A stretch of DNA of 31,358 nucleotides from Clostridiales bacterium (GCA_022791355.1 JAAVYX010000243.1:1-31358); one strand, 5' to 3'; positions 1 through 7,845 are shown, numbered from the stretch's first letter. The notes: generated by a model from the letters alone, not told the origin. Made by a program: numbers and translations.

Positions 1-1562
1 CCCTTGAGTATCGTAGCCGAAAGCAGCCGGGAGACCAGCAGGGTGACCCCCACGCCCAGACTGATGATGACCAACAGCGCCGCCGCCGACAGAATCGACC
101 GGCACCAGCCGGTGACCGAGGCGAAAAAGAGGGAGGAGACGGCGATCATGGAGGGAAACCGGCCGTTACAGGGGACGAAGGTGTTGGTCAGTACGGCCAG
201 CATCCGTTCTCTGGGCGAGTCGATGATCCGGCAGCCGGTGACGCCCACGGCGTTACAGCCTAAACCCATGCACATGGTTAAGGCCTGCTTGCCGCAAGAT
301 TTGGAGCGGGCGAAGCAGTGGTCCAGGTTGAATGCTACCCGGGGAAGATAGCCCAGGTCTTCCAGCAGGGTGAACAGAGGGAAGAAAATGGCCATGGGGG
401 GCAGCATGACCGAGACCACCCAGAAAAGGGTACGGGCCACCCCGTCCACCAGCAAGCCGGTGAGGAAGGCGGGAGCGCCTATGTAGGTAAGCCCCTGCCT
501 GAACCAGTCTTCCACATGGCCGAAGCCCTGACTTAAAAGTTGGGAGGGATAGTTTGCGCCGGTGACTGTGATCCAGAATACCAATAACAGAAGGGCCAGC
601 ATGATCGGAATACCGAATCGCTTGCTGGTGAGGATCTTATCCAGCCGCCGGTCGAACCGGTTGTAGGCCTCCTTGGTCGTGACCGCTTCCCTGTAAACCT
701 CCCCGGCCAGACCCACAATCGCGTCCACCATCAGCTCGCTGACCGGCCGGCCGGGATAGACGGCTTCCAAATCCGCCCGGGCCTTCTCTACCGCATGGCG
801 CAGACCGTCGTCCTGTAAGCCTACGCCCAGGTACTGCTCGATGGAGCGAAGGAGGGAAGGGTCTCCCTCTAAGAGCTTGAGGGCCAGCCAGCGGCGGGAT
901 AGACGGCAGCCGGCGGGCGGACGCAACCGGGCCGCCACCGATTCGACGGCGGCCTCCAGCGGCGCGGGATAGGAAAGGGACAAGGGTCTTTGGGCGGCCG
1001 AGCGGACGGCGGCGTTGGCCTCCTGCAATAGCTTTTGCAGGCCCGCCCCTCTGCGGGCGCTGGCCCCCACCACCGGGACGCCCAGCCGGCTGGAAAGGAT
1101 CTCCAAATCCACCCGCAGTCCCTTACGCTTGGCCTCGTCCAGGAGATTGACGCAGAGCACCATATGGGGGGTGATCTCCCGAATCTGGATAGCCAGGTTT
1201 AAGTTTCGCTCCAGACAAGTGGCGTCGGTTACGACCACGACGCAGTCCGGATTGTGAAAGCATATGTAGTCCCGGGCGACCTCCTCCTCGGCCGAGCTGG
1301 CCATGAGGGAATACGCGCCAGGGGTATCCACAATACGCAGCCGTTCGCCCTGCAAAAGGGCCGCGCCCTCAGCCGTACCCACGGTTTTGCCCGGCCAGTT
1401 GCCGGTGTGCTGCTTGAGACCGGTCAGACGGTTGAAAATGGTGCTTTTGCCCACGTTTGGGTTGCCGGCCAGGGCGATGGTGGCCCGCGCCATCTTGTCG
1501 GCCTGGGCCCTCCTGCCGGCTTCTCCCGGCCCGGGCGGCCGGTTTCGGGTCGTAGTTGTCAT
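1..1562 (-). CDS. feoB: Ferrous iron transport protein B (FeoB), 3' end cut by the window
   Basis: FeoB is the inner-membrane Fe(II) transporter with a cytosolic GTPase domain. The 520 residues visible read without interruption. The G domain shows the P-loop GNPNVGKST at about residues 33-41, the G3 motif DTPG, and NLLD as G4, followed by the helical linker and the first membrane segments (FGIPIMLALLLLVFW). The conserved membrane-core stretch with MGLGCNAVG and the FVPCNGRFP motif lies near the cut end. The start at ATG 1562 lies 16 bases behind the feoA stop. A second in-frame ATG at codon 24, with AGGAGG 15 bases upstream, is a possible alternative start. The C-terminal part of the transporter lies outside the window. 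Family assignment is firm; metal preference is inferred from the family and the feoA neighbour. Confidence 0.95.
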   Translation of the reverse strand, partial: MTTTTRNRPPGPGEAGRRAQADKMARATIALAGNPNVGKSTIFNRLTGLKQHTGNWPGKTVGTAEGAALLQGERLRIVDTPGAYSLMASSAEEEVARDYICFHNPDCVVVVTDATCLERNLNLAIQIREITPHMVLCVNLLDEAKRKGLRVDLEILSSRLGVPVVGASARRGAGLQKLLQEANAAVRSAAQRPLSLSYPAPLEAAVESVAARLRPPAGCRLSRRWLALKLLEGDPSLLRSIEQYLGVGLQDDGLRHAVEKARADLEAVYPGRPVSELMVDAIVGLAGEVYREAVTTKEAYNRFDRRLDKILTSKRFGIPIMLALLLLVFWITVTGANYPSQLLSQGFGHVEDWFRQGLTYIGAPAFLTGLLVDGVARTLFWVVSVMLPPMAIFFPLFTLLEDLGYLPRVAFNLDHCFARSKSCGKQALTMCMGLGCNAVGVTGCRIIDSPRERMLAVLTNTFVPCNGRFPSMIAVSSLFFASVTGWCRSILSAAALLVIISLGVGVTLLVSRLLSATILK

Positions 1563-1578
1563 GGTAACACCCAGTTTC

Positions 1579-1812
1579 CTATAAAGTTTCTACCAGTATG
1601 TTTTCCGCGTCGCGGCGGCGTATGGCGATGACCGCGCCCCGGATGGAGTATGCGGACAGGGAGCCTCCCGGGCCGGTCATCAGGCACTCCACCGGCGTGC
1701 CGGCCACCAGTCCCAAGTCCAGCAAGCGGCGGCGCATGGGGCCGTCGGTGAGCAGCTGGGAAACGGCCGCTTTCGCGCCGGCCGTAAGACGGCTCAGCGG
1801 TATGGTATGCAA
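1579..1812 (-). CDS. feoA: Ferrous iron transport protein A (FeoA), TTG start
   Basis: FeoA is a small SH3-like cytosolic protein needed for FeoB-dependent Fe(II) uptake. The 77-residue product has the family pattern: an opening with IPLSRL.AG, a central RRRLLDLGLVAGTPVE, and a final IRGAVIAIRRRDAENILV. I chose the TTG at 1812 because a strong GGGAGGG lies eight bases upstream of it and because the protein then begins where FeoA proteins usually do. An upstream TTG at 1836 would add eight residues that carry the ribosome binding site and fit the family less well. It is the first gene of a feoA-feoB operon on this strand. No convincing Fur or DtxR box was recognised upstream. Confidence 0.9.
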   Translation of the reverse strand: MHTIPLSRLTAGAKAAVSQLLTDGPMRRRLLDLGLVAGTPVECLMTGPGGSLSAYSIRGAVIAIRRRDAENILVETL

Positions 1813-2028
1813 GGTACAATCCCTCCCATCGCGCAAAATCCAGTCAATCTAGATTATGCGCCGGGACGAGTTTGGGTTCCGCCCGCATAAGCCTTCCTCC
1901 GGGGGCGGCCTATGCGGGCTTGCTCAGCCAAAACCATACGGATTTTGGGAGAGACGGTGGAATTTACCTTTCTTTTTGAGCGGAGAGCGAGGCCTGCCGG
2001 CAGATTTTCTTATTTTCGTTCAATGCGA

Positions 2029-2165
2029 GGTTTCGCGCCATAACCTTTTTTGCATACGCTAAAATTCGATCTAGCAGCGCCTGCGTTCCAGGCGCCGCGA
2101 CGTTCCGGTATAGACCAAGCCTGCGCCTGTAGCCCCCGTCTTTTGTCGATTGACAAAAGACGGGG
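2029..2165 (-). repeat. Dispersed mosaic repeat, copy A1 (core plus hairpin)
   Basis: Read on the minus strand, a perfect 14-bp hairpin (2134-2165, arms CCCCGTCTTTTGTC and GACAAAAGACGGGG, loop of four) is followed by a short GC-rich insert and then the core repeat (2080 down to 2029), recognised by its TGCTAGATC start and the TGGCGCGAAACC motif near its end. The same order of hairpin then core is seen at 6212-6326, 19671-19770 and 31220-31320. This copy differs by about 50 extra bases between hairpin and core. Confidence 0.7.
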
Positions 2166-2465
2166 AGGAAACGCTGCCGATTACGGCTGCCTGCGGGGCT
2201 GCGCCGCTGAAGTCCCTTCAGGGATGCGTCCTTCCGGATGCCTTCGGCTACCTCCCGCCAACGCCTATCTGAGTTCCGGCTGATTACGTTTCGCCGATTC
2301 GCCCATAGTTAAGAGAAAACCGTTAGCTCTTTATTGGGGAAAGACAGGAAAGCGGCCGGCGATTGAGGAGCAGAGGGGAAAGGCCCCGCTCGTAGGGGAA
2401 CTCTATGGGGCGGGTATCCGGCGTGGAAAACCGCTGAAGAAATTTCCGTGCGCGCGTCTGGGATT

Positions 2466-2553
2466 CCTTGTCTTTACGTCAAGAAAGGGGCCGCGCCGTT
2501 AGATACGACATTGGAGTAATAGCAAAAGTAGGTCTGGAGTCCAATATCCCGCT
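2466..2553 (+). repeat. Dispersed mosaic repeat, degenerate copy A2
   Basis: A weak hairpin (CCTTGTCTT against AAGAAAGG, with one bulged base) is followed by a core-like segment with CGTTAGATACGACATTGGAG and AGGTCTGG where other copies have TACTAGA, ATTGGAG and ACCTGGCGCG. It is clearly related to the copies at 19671-19770 and 31220-31320 but has lost the CGCGAAAC motif, so it is probably an eroded copy. Confidence 0.5.
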
Positions 2554-2630
2554 TCACAAAAAACGGAAACACACCTGCTTGTTTGACAAAGGCAATCCCT
2601 TTTTCCCGGCTAAAAATCAATGCAGCATAA

Positions 2631-2660
2631 AGCAGCCCCGCCGAAATCGGCGGGGCTGCT
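2631..2660 (-). terminator. Rho-independent-type hairpin behind the penicillin-binding protein gene
   Basis: A 13-bp GC-rich stem (AGCAGCCCCGCCG with CGGCGGGGCTGCT, loop of four) sits 13 bases downstream of the stop codon at 2674. The tail on the minus strand is only moderately T-rich, so termination efficiency is uncertain. Confidence 0.7.
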
Positions 2661-2673
2661 GTCTTTTCGCGCC

Positions 2674-5397
2674 TTACTCATCCGTTTCGTCCGACGCGTT
2701 CGAATCGTCCGGTTTGCTTGACGTATCCGGCTTGGAGGTAGACGTATCCGGTTTAGAGGTTTGATTCGGTTTAGAGGTCGAGGGAGCCGAGCTGTCCGGC
2801 GGAGCAGAGGATGACGGCGGTGCGGAAGAGGGACTGTAGCTGGTCGCCGGTTCCGAAGAGGCGGGCTCCTCGCTGGTAGTCTGCTCAGCCTGACTGGATG
2901 TCTCTGCCTGCGAGCTAGCGCCGCCGCTCTCTCCATCTCCTGTATTGGACTTGATGGAATTTTGTACCGGCTTATCCAGCTCGTCGGCCAGCTTGCCCTT
3001 ATGAGAGGTACAGGAGGGCAGATACCCGGTTTTGAACCAGCCGGTAGAGGTAGACGAACAATTGACGGTGGCCACCAGGCCGGTCGCGGTACAGTAACGG
3101 CGGTAGGCGACGTTTTCGGTATCGGGGAACTCTTTGAACTCCATATCCTTGTGAATGGGCTCCATGACCTTCTTCCAGACATTGAGCGCCGGGTTGCCGG
3201 AAGTGCGCAGGGTTTCGGGATTATCAAATCCAAACCAGCAGGCGGCCACATAGTATGGCGAGCCGCCGACAAACCAGCGGTCCACGCTCTCAGAGGTGGT
3301 ACCCGTCTTACCCATGAGGGGGAGCTGGCCGAATTTGGCGGCGGTACCGGTGCCGCTGGTTATGACCGTCTGAAGGATATGGTTCATGATGTTGGCCGTG
3401 TCCTCGCCCATGGCGATTTTGGGCTCCTTAGGCTCGAGAATGATTTCATCATGCTGGTCGGTGACCTTGACAAAGGTCGTGGGCGCATAGTACCTGCCCA
3501 GGTTGCCGAAGGGGACGTAGGCCGCCGCCATCTCGGTAGCGGTGGCTCCGTAAACGCAGCCGCCCAGCGCCATGGAGGACATGTTGACGTCGTTGCTTGC
3601 GCCTGAGCCCACCAGATGGCTCAGACCCAGCCGCTCGGTCAAAAAGGCGTAGGATTTATCGGGGGTCAGCTGCTGCACAGTTCGGACGGCCACCGTGTTT
3701 AAAGACCGTTGCACGGCGTTCTGCACGGTTGTATTGCCGCCGCTGTAGGAGCCGCTGGCGTTTTTGGGCCATTTGCGCAGAACGCCGTCGATTTTGGTTT
3801 CAATGGGTTCGTCCTTGATGTAGGTGGAATAGGTAATCAGGTTGTATTCCAGAGCGGGCGCGTAGGCCCCGATGGGTTTCATGGTGGAACCGGGCTGGCG
3901 GGGAGAATCGGTAGCCCGATTGAGCCCCCTGTTTGTGGTCTTTTCTCCCCGTCCCCCTACGATGCCCACAATGTGTCCCTCATAGTCCATAATAGTCATG
4001 GCCGACTGGGGCAGAGTACCCTTGCTCTTACTGCTTTTGACATTCTCGAAATTTTTGTCGTTCAAATAGACCTCCTCCAGCTTGGCCTGGATATCGGGGT
4101 CCATGGTGCAATAAATTTTGAAGCCGCCGTTGTAAAAACGTTTGGCGGCGTAGGTTCCGTCGTAGTCGTACTGTTCGGCCAGACGGTCCACCACGTCGGA
4201 AATTACCGTATCGATAAAATAGGAATTAACGGCTACTTCGTTGGTGTTGGTTCTGGAGGCCACTACCTCCAGCGGCGCGGCCGCGGCCGCGTCGTGCTCC
4301 GCTTGACTGATCAGGCCCTGGTCCAGCATTTCGGCCAGAACGGTTTTACGCCGCTTTTCATTGTTTTCGGGATGCTTATCCGGCCGGTAGCGTTCGGGCT
4401 CCTTGGTCATGGCTGCCAGGGCGGCGCACTCGGTTAGACTCAGCTCTGATACCGACTTGTCAAAATAATAGTTGGCGGCTACTTCCACACCGTAGATGCC
4501 GTTGGCCATAGCGATGGTGTTGAGGTAGCATTCCAGGATGGTTTCCTTTGCGTAGCTGTCCTCCACATACCGGGCCCGCATGATCTCCCGGACCTTGCGC
4601 ATGGGATGCTGGGAATTATCGCCGGTCAGGTTCTTGACCAACTGCTGGGTGATGGTGGAGCCGCCCTGATTGGAGGAATAGAGATCCACGAACATGTTGG
4701 CGAAGGCGGCCAGGGTTCGCTTCCAGTCCACCCCGTTGTGCTCGAAGAAGCGTTTATCCTCAATGGCCACAAAGGCGTTTTGCAGCTGCTTGGGCATTTT
4801 GTCGATACCCACCCAAATGCGGTTATCCCCGCCGTGGAGCCGCTGATACTCCTTGTATTCACCCGACTCCTTGTCCTTGACATAGACTGTTGTGGTGAAA
4901 TTAAGCTTTAAATCATTTAGATCGTCGTCGATGGTGTCGTCCACAAAGCCGAAAACATAGACGGCGAAAGCGCCTACCACCACGCAACCGGTGATAACCA
5001 GAACCAGAAAGAGGGACAAAAACACCTGGCCGACGCGGCCCCAAACCGTCCGCTTCTTTTTGGTTTTTTTCTTCTTTTTGCCAGGCTCCCCTTCCTCCTC
5101 GTCCTGCAGGGAGAGAGCGGCCGTGTCTGGCAAAACAGTGGTATGGCTCAGATCGTCCGGAAAATCGTCCTGGGGGTCGGCCCCGGCCTTTCCGGCACGG
5201 CGTCCGGCGGCTTTCCGTCTTCTCTCCCGCTCTCGCTGGGAGGAAGAACGGCTGGCAAAGCTGCTCAGGTCAAACGCCTGGTCTGCCGGCTGGTCACCGG
5301 AATAGGCGTCTTCCCCAAAACTGCTCCCGCTATGATTGTCTCCCGGTCTTCCCGACTGTTTCCCGTCTTCCGGGGGAAAGGGCCAATCGTTACGCAT
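2674..5397 (-). CDS. ponA: Class A penicillin-binding protein (PBP1A type), bifunctional glycosyltransferase/transpeptidase
   Basis: This enzyme polymerises lipid II and cross-links peptidoglycan on the outer face of the membrane. The 907 residues show a long charged cytosolic N-terminus (1-120), one membrane helix (about 123-150), a GT51 domain with EDKRFFEH (catalytic E213), GGSTITQQ (245-252) and RKVRE (267-271), then a transpeptidase domain with S504-T-M-K507, S565-L-N567 and K697-T-G699. The C-terminus from about 820 is a Ser/Pro/Thr/Asp-rich tail of low complexity, longer than in most relatives and presumably extending into the wall. The start at 5397 has AAGGAGG eleven bases upstream. 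It stands alone on the minus strand with its own terminator. The exact paralogue name (PonA, PBP1A or PBP2c) cannot be fixed from sequence alone; the activity is secure. Confidence 0.93.
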   Translation of the reverse strand: MRNDWPFPPEDGKQSGRPGDNHSGSSFGEDAYSGDQPADQAFDLSSFASRSSSQRERERRRKAAGRRAGKAGADPQDDFPDDLSHTTVLPDTAALSLQDEEEGEPGKKKKKTKKKRTVWGRVGQVFLSLFLVLVITGCVVVGAFAVYVFGFVDDTIDDDLNDLKLNFTTTVYVKDKESGEYKEYQRLHGGDNRIWVGIDKMPKQLQNAFVAIEDKRFFEHNGVDWKRTLAAFANMFVDLYSSNQGGSTITQQLVKNLTGDNSQHPMRKVREIMRARYVEDSYAKETILECYLNTIAMANGIYGVEVAANYYFDKSVSELSLTECAALAAMTKEPERYRPDKHPENNEKRRKTVLAEMLDQGLISQAEHDAAAAAPLEVVASRTNTNEVAVNSYFIDTVISDVVDRLAEQYDYDGTYAAKRFYNGGFKIYCTMDPDIQAKLEEVYLNDKNFENVKSSKSKGTLPQSAMTIMDYEGHIVGIVGGRGEKTTNRGLNRATDSPRQPGSTMKPIGAYAPALEYNLITYSTYIKDEPIETKIDGVLRKWPKNASGSYSGGNTTVQNAVQRSLNTVAVRTVQQLTPDKSYAFLTERLGLSHLVGSGASNDVNMSSMALGGCVYGATATEMAAAYVPFGNLGRYYAPTTFVKVTDQHDEIILEPKEPKIAMGEDTANIMNHILQTVITSGTGTAAKFGQLPLMGKTGTTSESVDRWFVGGSPYYVAACWFGFDNPETLRTSGNPALNVWKKVMEPIHKDMEFKEFPDTENVAYRRYCTATGLVATVNCSSTSTGWFKTGYLPSCTSHKGKLADELDKPVQNSIKSNTGDGESGGASSQAETSSQAEQTTSEEPASSEPATSYSPSSAPPSSSAPPDSSAPSTSKPNQTSKPDTSTSKPDTSSKPDDSNASDETDE

Positions 5398-5460
5398 ACA
5401 GGCAATCGCCTCCTTGTTAGACGTTTATGATAGCATGTGCGTAAGCGCATGGTATAACCG

Positions 5461-5491
5461 GCTATAATAACCGTATTGCGGTTATTATAGC
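5461..5491. promoter_or_regulatory. Perfect 13-bp palindrome in the divergent region between the PBP gene and the small exported protein
   Basis: GCTATAATAACCG and CGGTTATTATAGC flank a five-base spacer. Each arm contains TATAAT, so the site could be a regulator operator, two overlapping -10 elements facing both genes, or a leader hairpin for the PBP transcript. I could not place matching -35 elements with confidence. Confidence 0.45.
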
Positions 5492-5671
5492 ACAAAACTT
5501 GCAAAATGTGGTTACAGTCTTTTAACCATTCTAAATTTAAGATTTGTCGCCTGGAGCAAAATTCTGACGGGCGGAAGGGTTCCCTGCCGTATAAAAATTC
5601 AAAAGGTCGGAAAGAATAAGGTATATGCAAAACATAGAAAGAAAAAATTACCTTCAAAGGGGCGTTTTACC

Positions 5672-6010
5672 ATGCAAGCAGCCAAGCGTTTAAAAATCCT
5701 GGCCATAGCGGCGGGGTCGGCCTGCCTGCTTTCGGCCGTCTTGCTCACCATCGCTTTCTGGGGCGGACAGCCGGCTGCCGCCGCTTCCCATCCTTCCTCT
5801 GAGGAGAGCGAGCTGCGGCCCCTCTATACGGTAGGGAGCTATAACAACCGGGTGGCCGTTTTCGTATACGGGGAGACCGAGCCCAGCCAAGTACTGGAGG
5901 AGGTCTTTCTGCGCAGCCTGCCTGCCGGCGACCGGCAGCGTCTCGAGCAGGGTATCCCGGTTTACAGCGAGGAGGATTTGTGGAGCCTGCTGGAGGATTT
6001 GGAAAGCTAA
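5672..6010 (+). CDS. Small exported or membrane-anchored protein with a BofC C-terminal-like domain
   Basis: The 112-residue product starts with a basic stretch and one hydrophobic segment (about 9-30) that could be a signal anchor, then a short acidic linker (SSEESEL). The remainder has the pattern YTVGSYNNRVAVF, LPAGDRQRLEQGIPVYSEE and LLEDLES. The pattern 'ey-g-iavf ... lp--D---L--Gi-v-seeeL--llEDy-S' is what I recall of the BofC C-terminal domain; BofC in Bacillus controls SpoIVB signalling during sporulation. No N-terminal BofC domain is present, and proteins of this size occur widely in Clostridia without proven function, so a sporulation role is only a hint. GGGG eight bases or so upstream supports the start. 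It is transcribed divergently from the PBP gene and is monocistronic; repeats follow directly downstream. Confidence 0.6.
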   Translation: MQAAKRLKILAIAAGSACLLSAVLLTIAFWGGQPAAAASHPSSEESELRPLYTVGSYNNRVAVFVYGETEPSQVLEEVFLRSLPAGDRQRLEQGIPVYSEEDLWSLLEDLES

Positions 6011-6211
6011 TCTCTATGCGCAGCCGCCGCATAATACCCAACAGGTCTTTTCCTTCAAATACCTCGAACGAAAATCTATATGTCCTCATACCTTTTCCGG
6101 TTAGGTCTGCGGCGGGGGCACGGGATGGCCCCAACCGGAGGCGTCCCGAAAAGCGCAGCCCTGGAGGCGACGCAGTCCCCTAAGCGGCCGAAGGCGGTAA
6201 CGTTTTTCTTT

Positions 6212-6326
6212 CCCCTCTTTTGCCGTTCATAAAAGAGGGGGCTAGAGGCGCAGGCGATACTAGAACAAGTTTTGGAGAAACCATACGAGGGAATCTGGCG
6301 CGAAATTTTTATTCCAGCTAAAAAAC
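6212..6326 (+). repeat. Dispersed mosaic repeat, copy B (hairpin plus core)
   Basis: The hairpin arms are CCCCTCTTTT (6212-6221) and AAAAGAGGGG (6231-6240). After CTAGAGGCGCAGGC comes the core (6255-6326), with ATACTAGAACAAG, TTTTGGAGAAA, TCTGGCGCGAAA and a final CCAGCTAAAAAAC. The arm sequence differs from those of copies A1, D and E, yet the two arms remain perfectly complementary. Confidence 0.72.
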
Positions 6327-6355
6327 ATATAGATTCTCGTTTGGCCTATCTACGC

Positions 6356-6436
6356 TTGGCCTATCTATATGAACGTCCTTTGGGCGTTCATGGCTTCCCA
6401 CAAGGGACGCTTCACAAAAATTTGCGCAAATCGTAT
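6356..6436 (+). repeat. 81-bp dispersed repeat, first copy
   Basis: By eye 76 of 81 positions match 19955-20035. It contains a hairpin with ATGAACG and CGTTCAT arms around TCCTTTGGG, and ends with the palindrome ATTTGCGCAAAT. A short duplication of TTGGCCTATCTA lies immediately upstream (6341-6365). Confidence 0.85.
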
Positions 6437-6484
6437 GCTTTGCCGTGCAAAGCAAAATTTTTGTGAAGCCCTCAATGGGCTGAG
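6425..6484 (+). repeat. Two-hairpin repeat unit, copy U5
   Basis: A unit of about 60 bases with a first stem-loop (GCTTTGCCGTGCAAAGC), the constant string ATTTTTGTGA, and a second stem-loop AGCCC-TCAAT-GGGCT. The related units are at 6759-6817 (minus), 19816-19874 and 19875-19933. Confidence 0.7.
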
Positions 6485-6611
6485 CGCAAATCTATGCTTT
6501 TTCTATCATGGCGCCTGCGTGAAGACAAAAAGGACGGCCGGAAAGAGGTCCGTAAGAGCCAAATCGGAACGCAGGAGAAGAATCATGGCAATTCCTCAAG
6601 ATACGCGGCAT

Positions 6612-6651
6612 GTGAAAAAACGCCCGCGCCATTCTAATAGGCGCGGGCGTT
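6612..6651 (-). terminator. Rho-independent terminator facing left
   Basis: A perfect 12-bp stem (AACGCCCGCGCC at 6619-6630, GGCGCGGGCGTT at 6640-6651) is followed on the minus strand by a run of six T. It probably ends transcripts from the mutarotase-like gene at 6818-7756, about 170 bases upstream. Confidence 0.8.
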
Positions 6652-6758
6652 GGGTTTGTTGAACTACGAGGCTCATTCGCCCTGCGGCTAATCCCCAAGC
6701 AAGGCGGCCGCATAGGCTGCTCCCTATAAAATCGCATGAGCGGCCGGTATAGTTTTCG

Positions 6759-6817
6759 TTCGGCCCGTCAAGGGCCTCACAAAAAGTATGCTTTGCAAGA
6801 CAAAGCATAGATTTTCG
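6759..6817 (-). repeat. Two-hairpin repeat unit, copy U1, abutting a stop codon
   Basis: Read on the minus strand this 59-bp unit has stem-loop ATGCTTTG-TCTTG-CAAAGCAT (6808 to 6788), the string CTTTTTGTGA, and stem-loop GGCCC-TTGAC-GGGCC (6776 to 6762). It begins at the base right after the TAA of the gene at 6818-7756, so it forms the start of that gene's 3' untranslated region. Confidence 0.75.
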
Positions 6818-7756
6818 TTACGCCAGCTTATCTAGGAAAGCGGCGATGGCGTCGTCGTTTCTTGCGTCGAAGGGACCGGGGTTGGGGACGACCCGCCAAT
6901 TTTCCTTATGCTCGGCCGTCTCGCCGGGGGCCATGCTTTTCAGCTCGCCCAAGGTCTCCAGCTCCAGGAAGAGGGCGGAGGTGTAGGTCTCAAAGGACAT
7001 GCCGTTGTCCGGATATACCCCGTTGGGGTGGTTGGGAAAGTAGGACTTGATGAAAACCGTGTCCCCGACGGCGTAGTAGCCCCGGCCTGCGAAGTTGTCG
7101 AAACCGATTTTAAAGGCCGCCTTGGCGGCGGGATCCTGCCGCAGGGTGGCGAAACGGCGGCCGAAATAGAAACGGTCGTCCCGCAGGTCGGCGTAGGGCC
7201 AGATGGAGACGGTACGGTTGGCCAGCAGACCGGTGTCGTGGGTGTTCAGGGGAATAATCTCGGTGCCGCCCTGATCCAGTACGGTCAGCGCCCAGGGGGC
7301 GAAGGTTTTGGGGCCGGTTCCCGTATTGGTAGCCCGATGGACGACGTCCATAGAGGGGGCGGCAGGGTCCATGCGAATTTCGATTTGCAGCGCCACGCCG
7401 TTTTCCTGCTGGGGGGCGGGGGTGAAGACGGCCCCGTTTTCCACCGTTTCATAGGGGACGGGGGCATTGTCGGGATAATAGGTTTCGGGAGAGGACTCGG
7501 GGGAAAGCCACATTCTGTGGCCGCCGTAGTTATAAAACTTGGCGCCCGCGCCGTAGAACCGGTCGAAGTCCTCCCCCTCGCTCACGGCCGCACGGGGCAG
7601 GTCGTTGAACATGATATTAACGCCGCCGGCGCGGGCGAACCTGATGACCCGGGGACCTACGTCCACCGTAATCAGAGCCTCGGCGGCGTCGTTTGCAATA
7701 CGCACGCAGCGGCCGTAGTTTTCGTAAGACGGAATTTCGGTTACAGTTACTGCCAT
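6818..7756 (-). CDS. Galactose-mutarotase-like beta-sandwich protein (DUF4380 type)
   Basis: The 312-residue protein resembles the DUF4380 family, whose fold is related to aldose 1-epimerases. Visible marks are an N-terminal ENYGRCVRI, GPRVIRFA, and the family string GGHRMWLSPE followed by TYYPDN and a later FFE-like FETYTSALFLELETL. No signal peptide is seen, so it should be cytosolic. I placed the start at ATG 7756, which has GGGAGG nine bases or so upstream; the open frame continues 35 codons further up but that part looks untranslated. It lies 126 bases behind tmcAL on the same strand and may be co-transcribed. A role in sugar epimerisation would fit the nearby galK and galT, but catalytic His/Glu residues of GalM were not identified with confidence. 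Confidence 0.72.
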   Translation of the reverse strand: MAVTVTEIPSYENYGRCVRIANDAAEALITVDVGPRVIRFARAGGVNIMFNDLPRAAVSEGEDFDRFYGAGAKFYNYGGHRMWLSPESSPETYYPDNAPVPYETVENGAVFTPAPQQENGVALQIEIRMDPAAPSMDVVHRATNTGTGPKTFAPWALTVLDQGGTEIIPLNTHDTGLLANRTVSIWPYADLRDDRFYFGRRFATLRQDPAAKAAFKIGFDNFAGRGYYAVGDTVFIKSYFPNHPNGVYPDNGMSFETYTSALFLELETLGELKSMAPGETAEHKENWRVVPNPGPFDARNDDAIAAFLDKLA

Positions 7757-7821
7757 TTTGCTTTCCTCCCAATGTGTATGATATGAACCTGACCCTAAAA
7801 GGGGCGGCGGAAGCCTTGTCC

Positions 7822-7845
7822 AAAACGCCCGGCATAGAGCGTTTT
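7822..7845 (-). terminator. Weak hairpin between tmcAL and the mutarotase-like gene
   Basis: On the minus strand AAAACGCTC and GGGCGTTTT form a 9-bp stem with one G-U pair and a six-base loop. Only four T close the stem and no T-run follows, so it may attenuate rather than stop transcription. Confidence 0.3.

Larger units (their letters stand above)
1813..2673. other. Gene-free stretch made of hairpins and repeats
   Basis: No credible gene is seen in these 861 bases; the open frames here lack ribosome binding sites and family resemblance. The stretch holds an imperfect hairpin (1882-1918, arms CCCGCATAAGCC and GGCCTATGCGGG), two copies of the dispersed core repeat (2029-2080 and 2493-2553), a perfect hairpin at 2134-2165, and the terminator of the penicillin-binding protein gene. 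The feoA promoter must lie in it, but no clear -35/-10 pair was found. Confidence 0.6.
6011..6817. other. Gene-free stretch carrying a composite repeat block and a minus-strand terminator
   Basis: These 807 bases contain no supportable gene. They hold, from left to right, a GC-rich module resembling that at 19570-19670 (both contain CAACCGGAGGCGTCC), a hairpin-plus-core repeat, an 81-bp segment shared with 19955-20035, a 59/60-bp two-hairpin unit, a terminator facing left, and another two-hairpin unit on the minus strand that touches the stop codon of the next gene. Confidence 0.65.

Noticed and set aside
1..1562. Possible frameshift in feoB
   Set aside because: The minus-strand frame reads continuously from 1562 to the window edge with all GTPase motifs in register; it only lacks a stop because the gene leaves the window.
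1840..1860. AATCTAGATT palindrome upstream of feoA as a Fur or DtxR box
   Set aside because: It is only ten bases long and lacks the Fur or DtxR consensus; too weak to call.
2050..2770. Small plus-strand open frames in the region upstream of feoA
   Set aside because: They overlap repeat modules and hairpins, lack binding sites and look like no protein family.
6908..7786. Plus-strand open frame of 292 codons over the mutarotase-like gene
   Set aside because: Shadow frame; the minus-strand protein has the family motifs and binding site.
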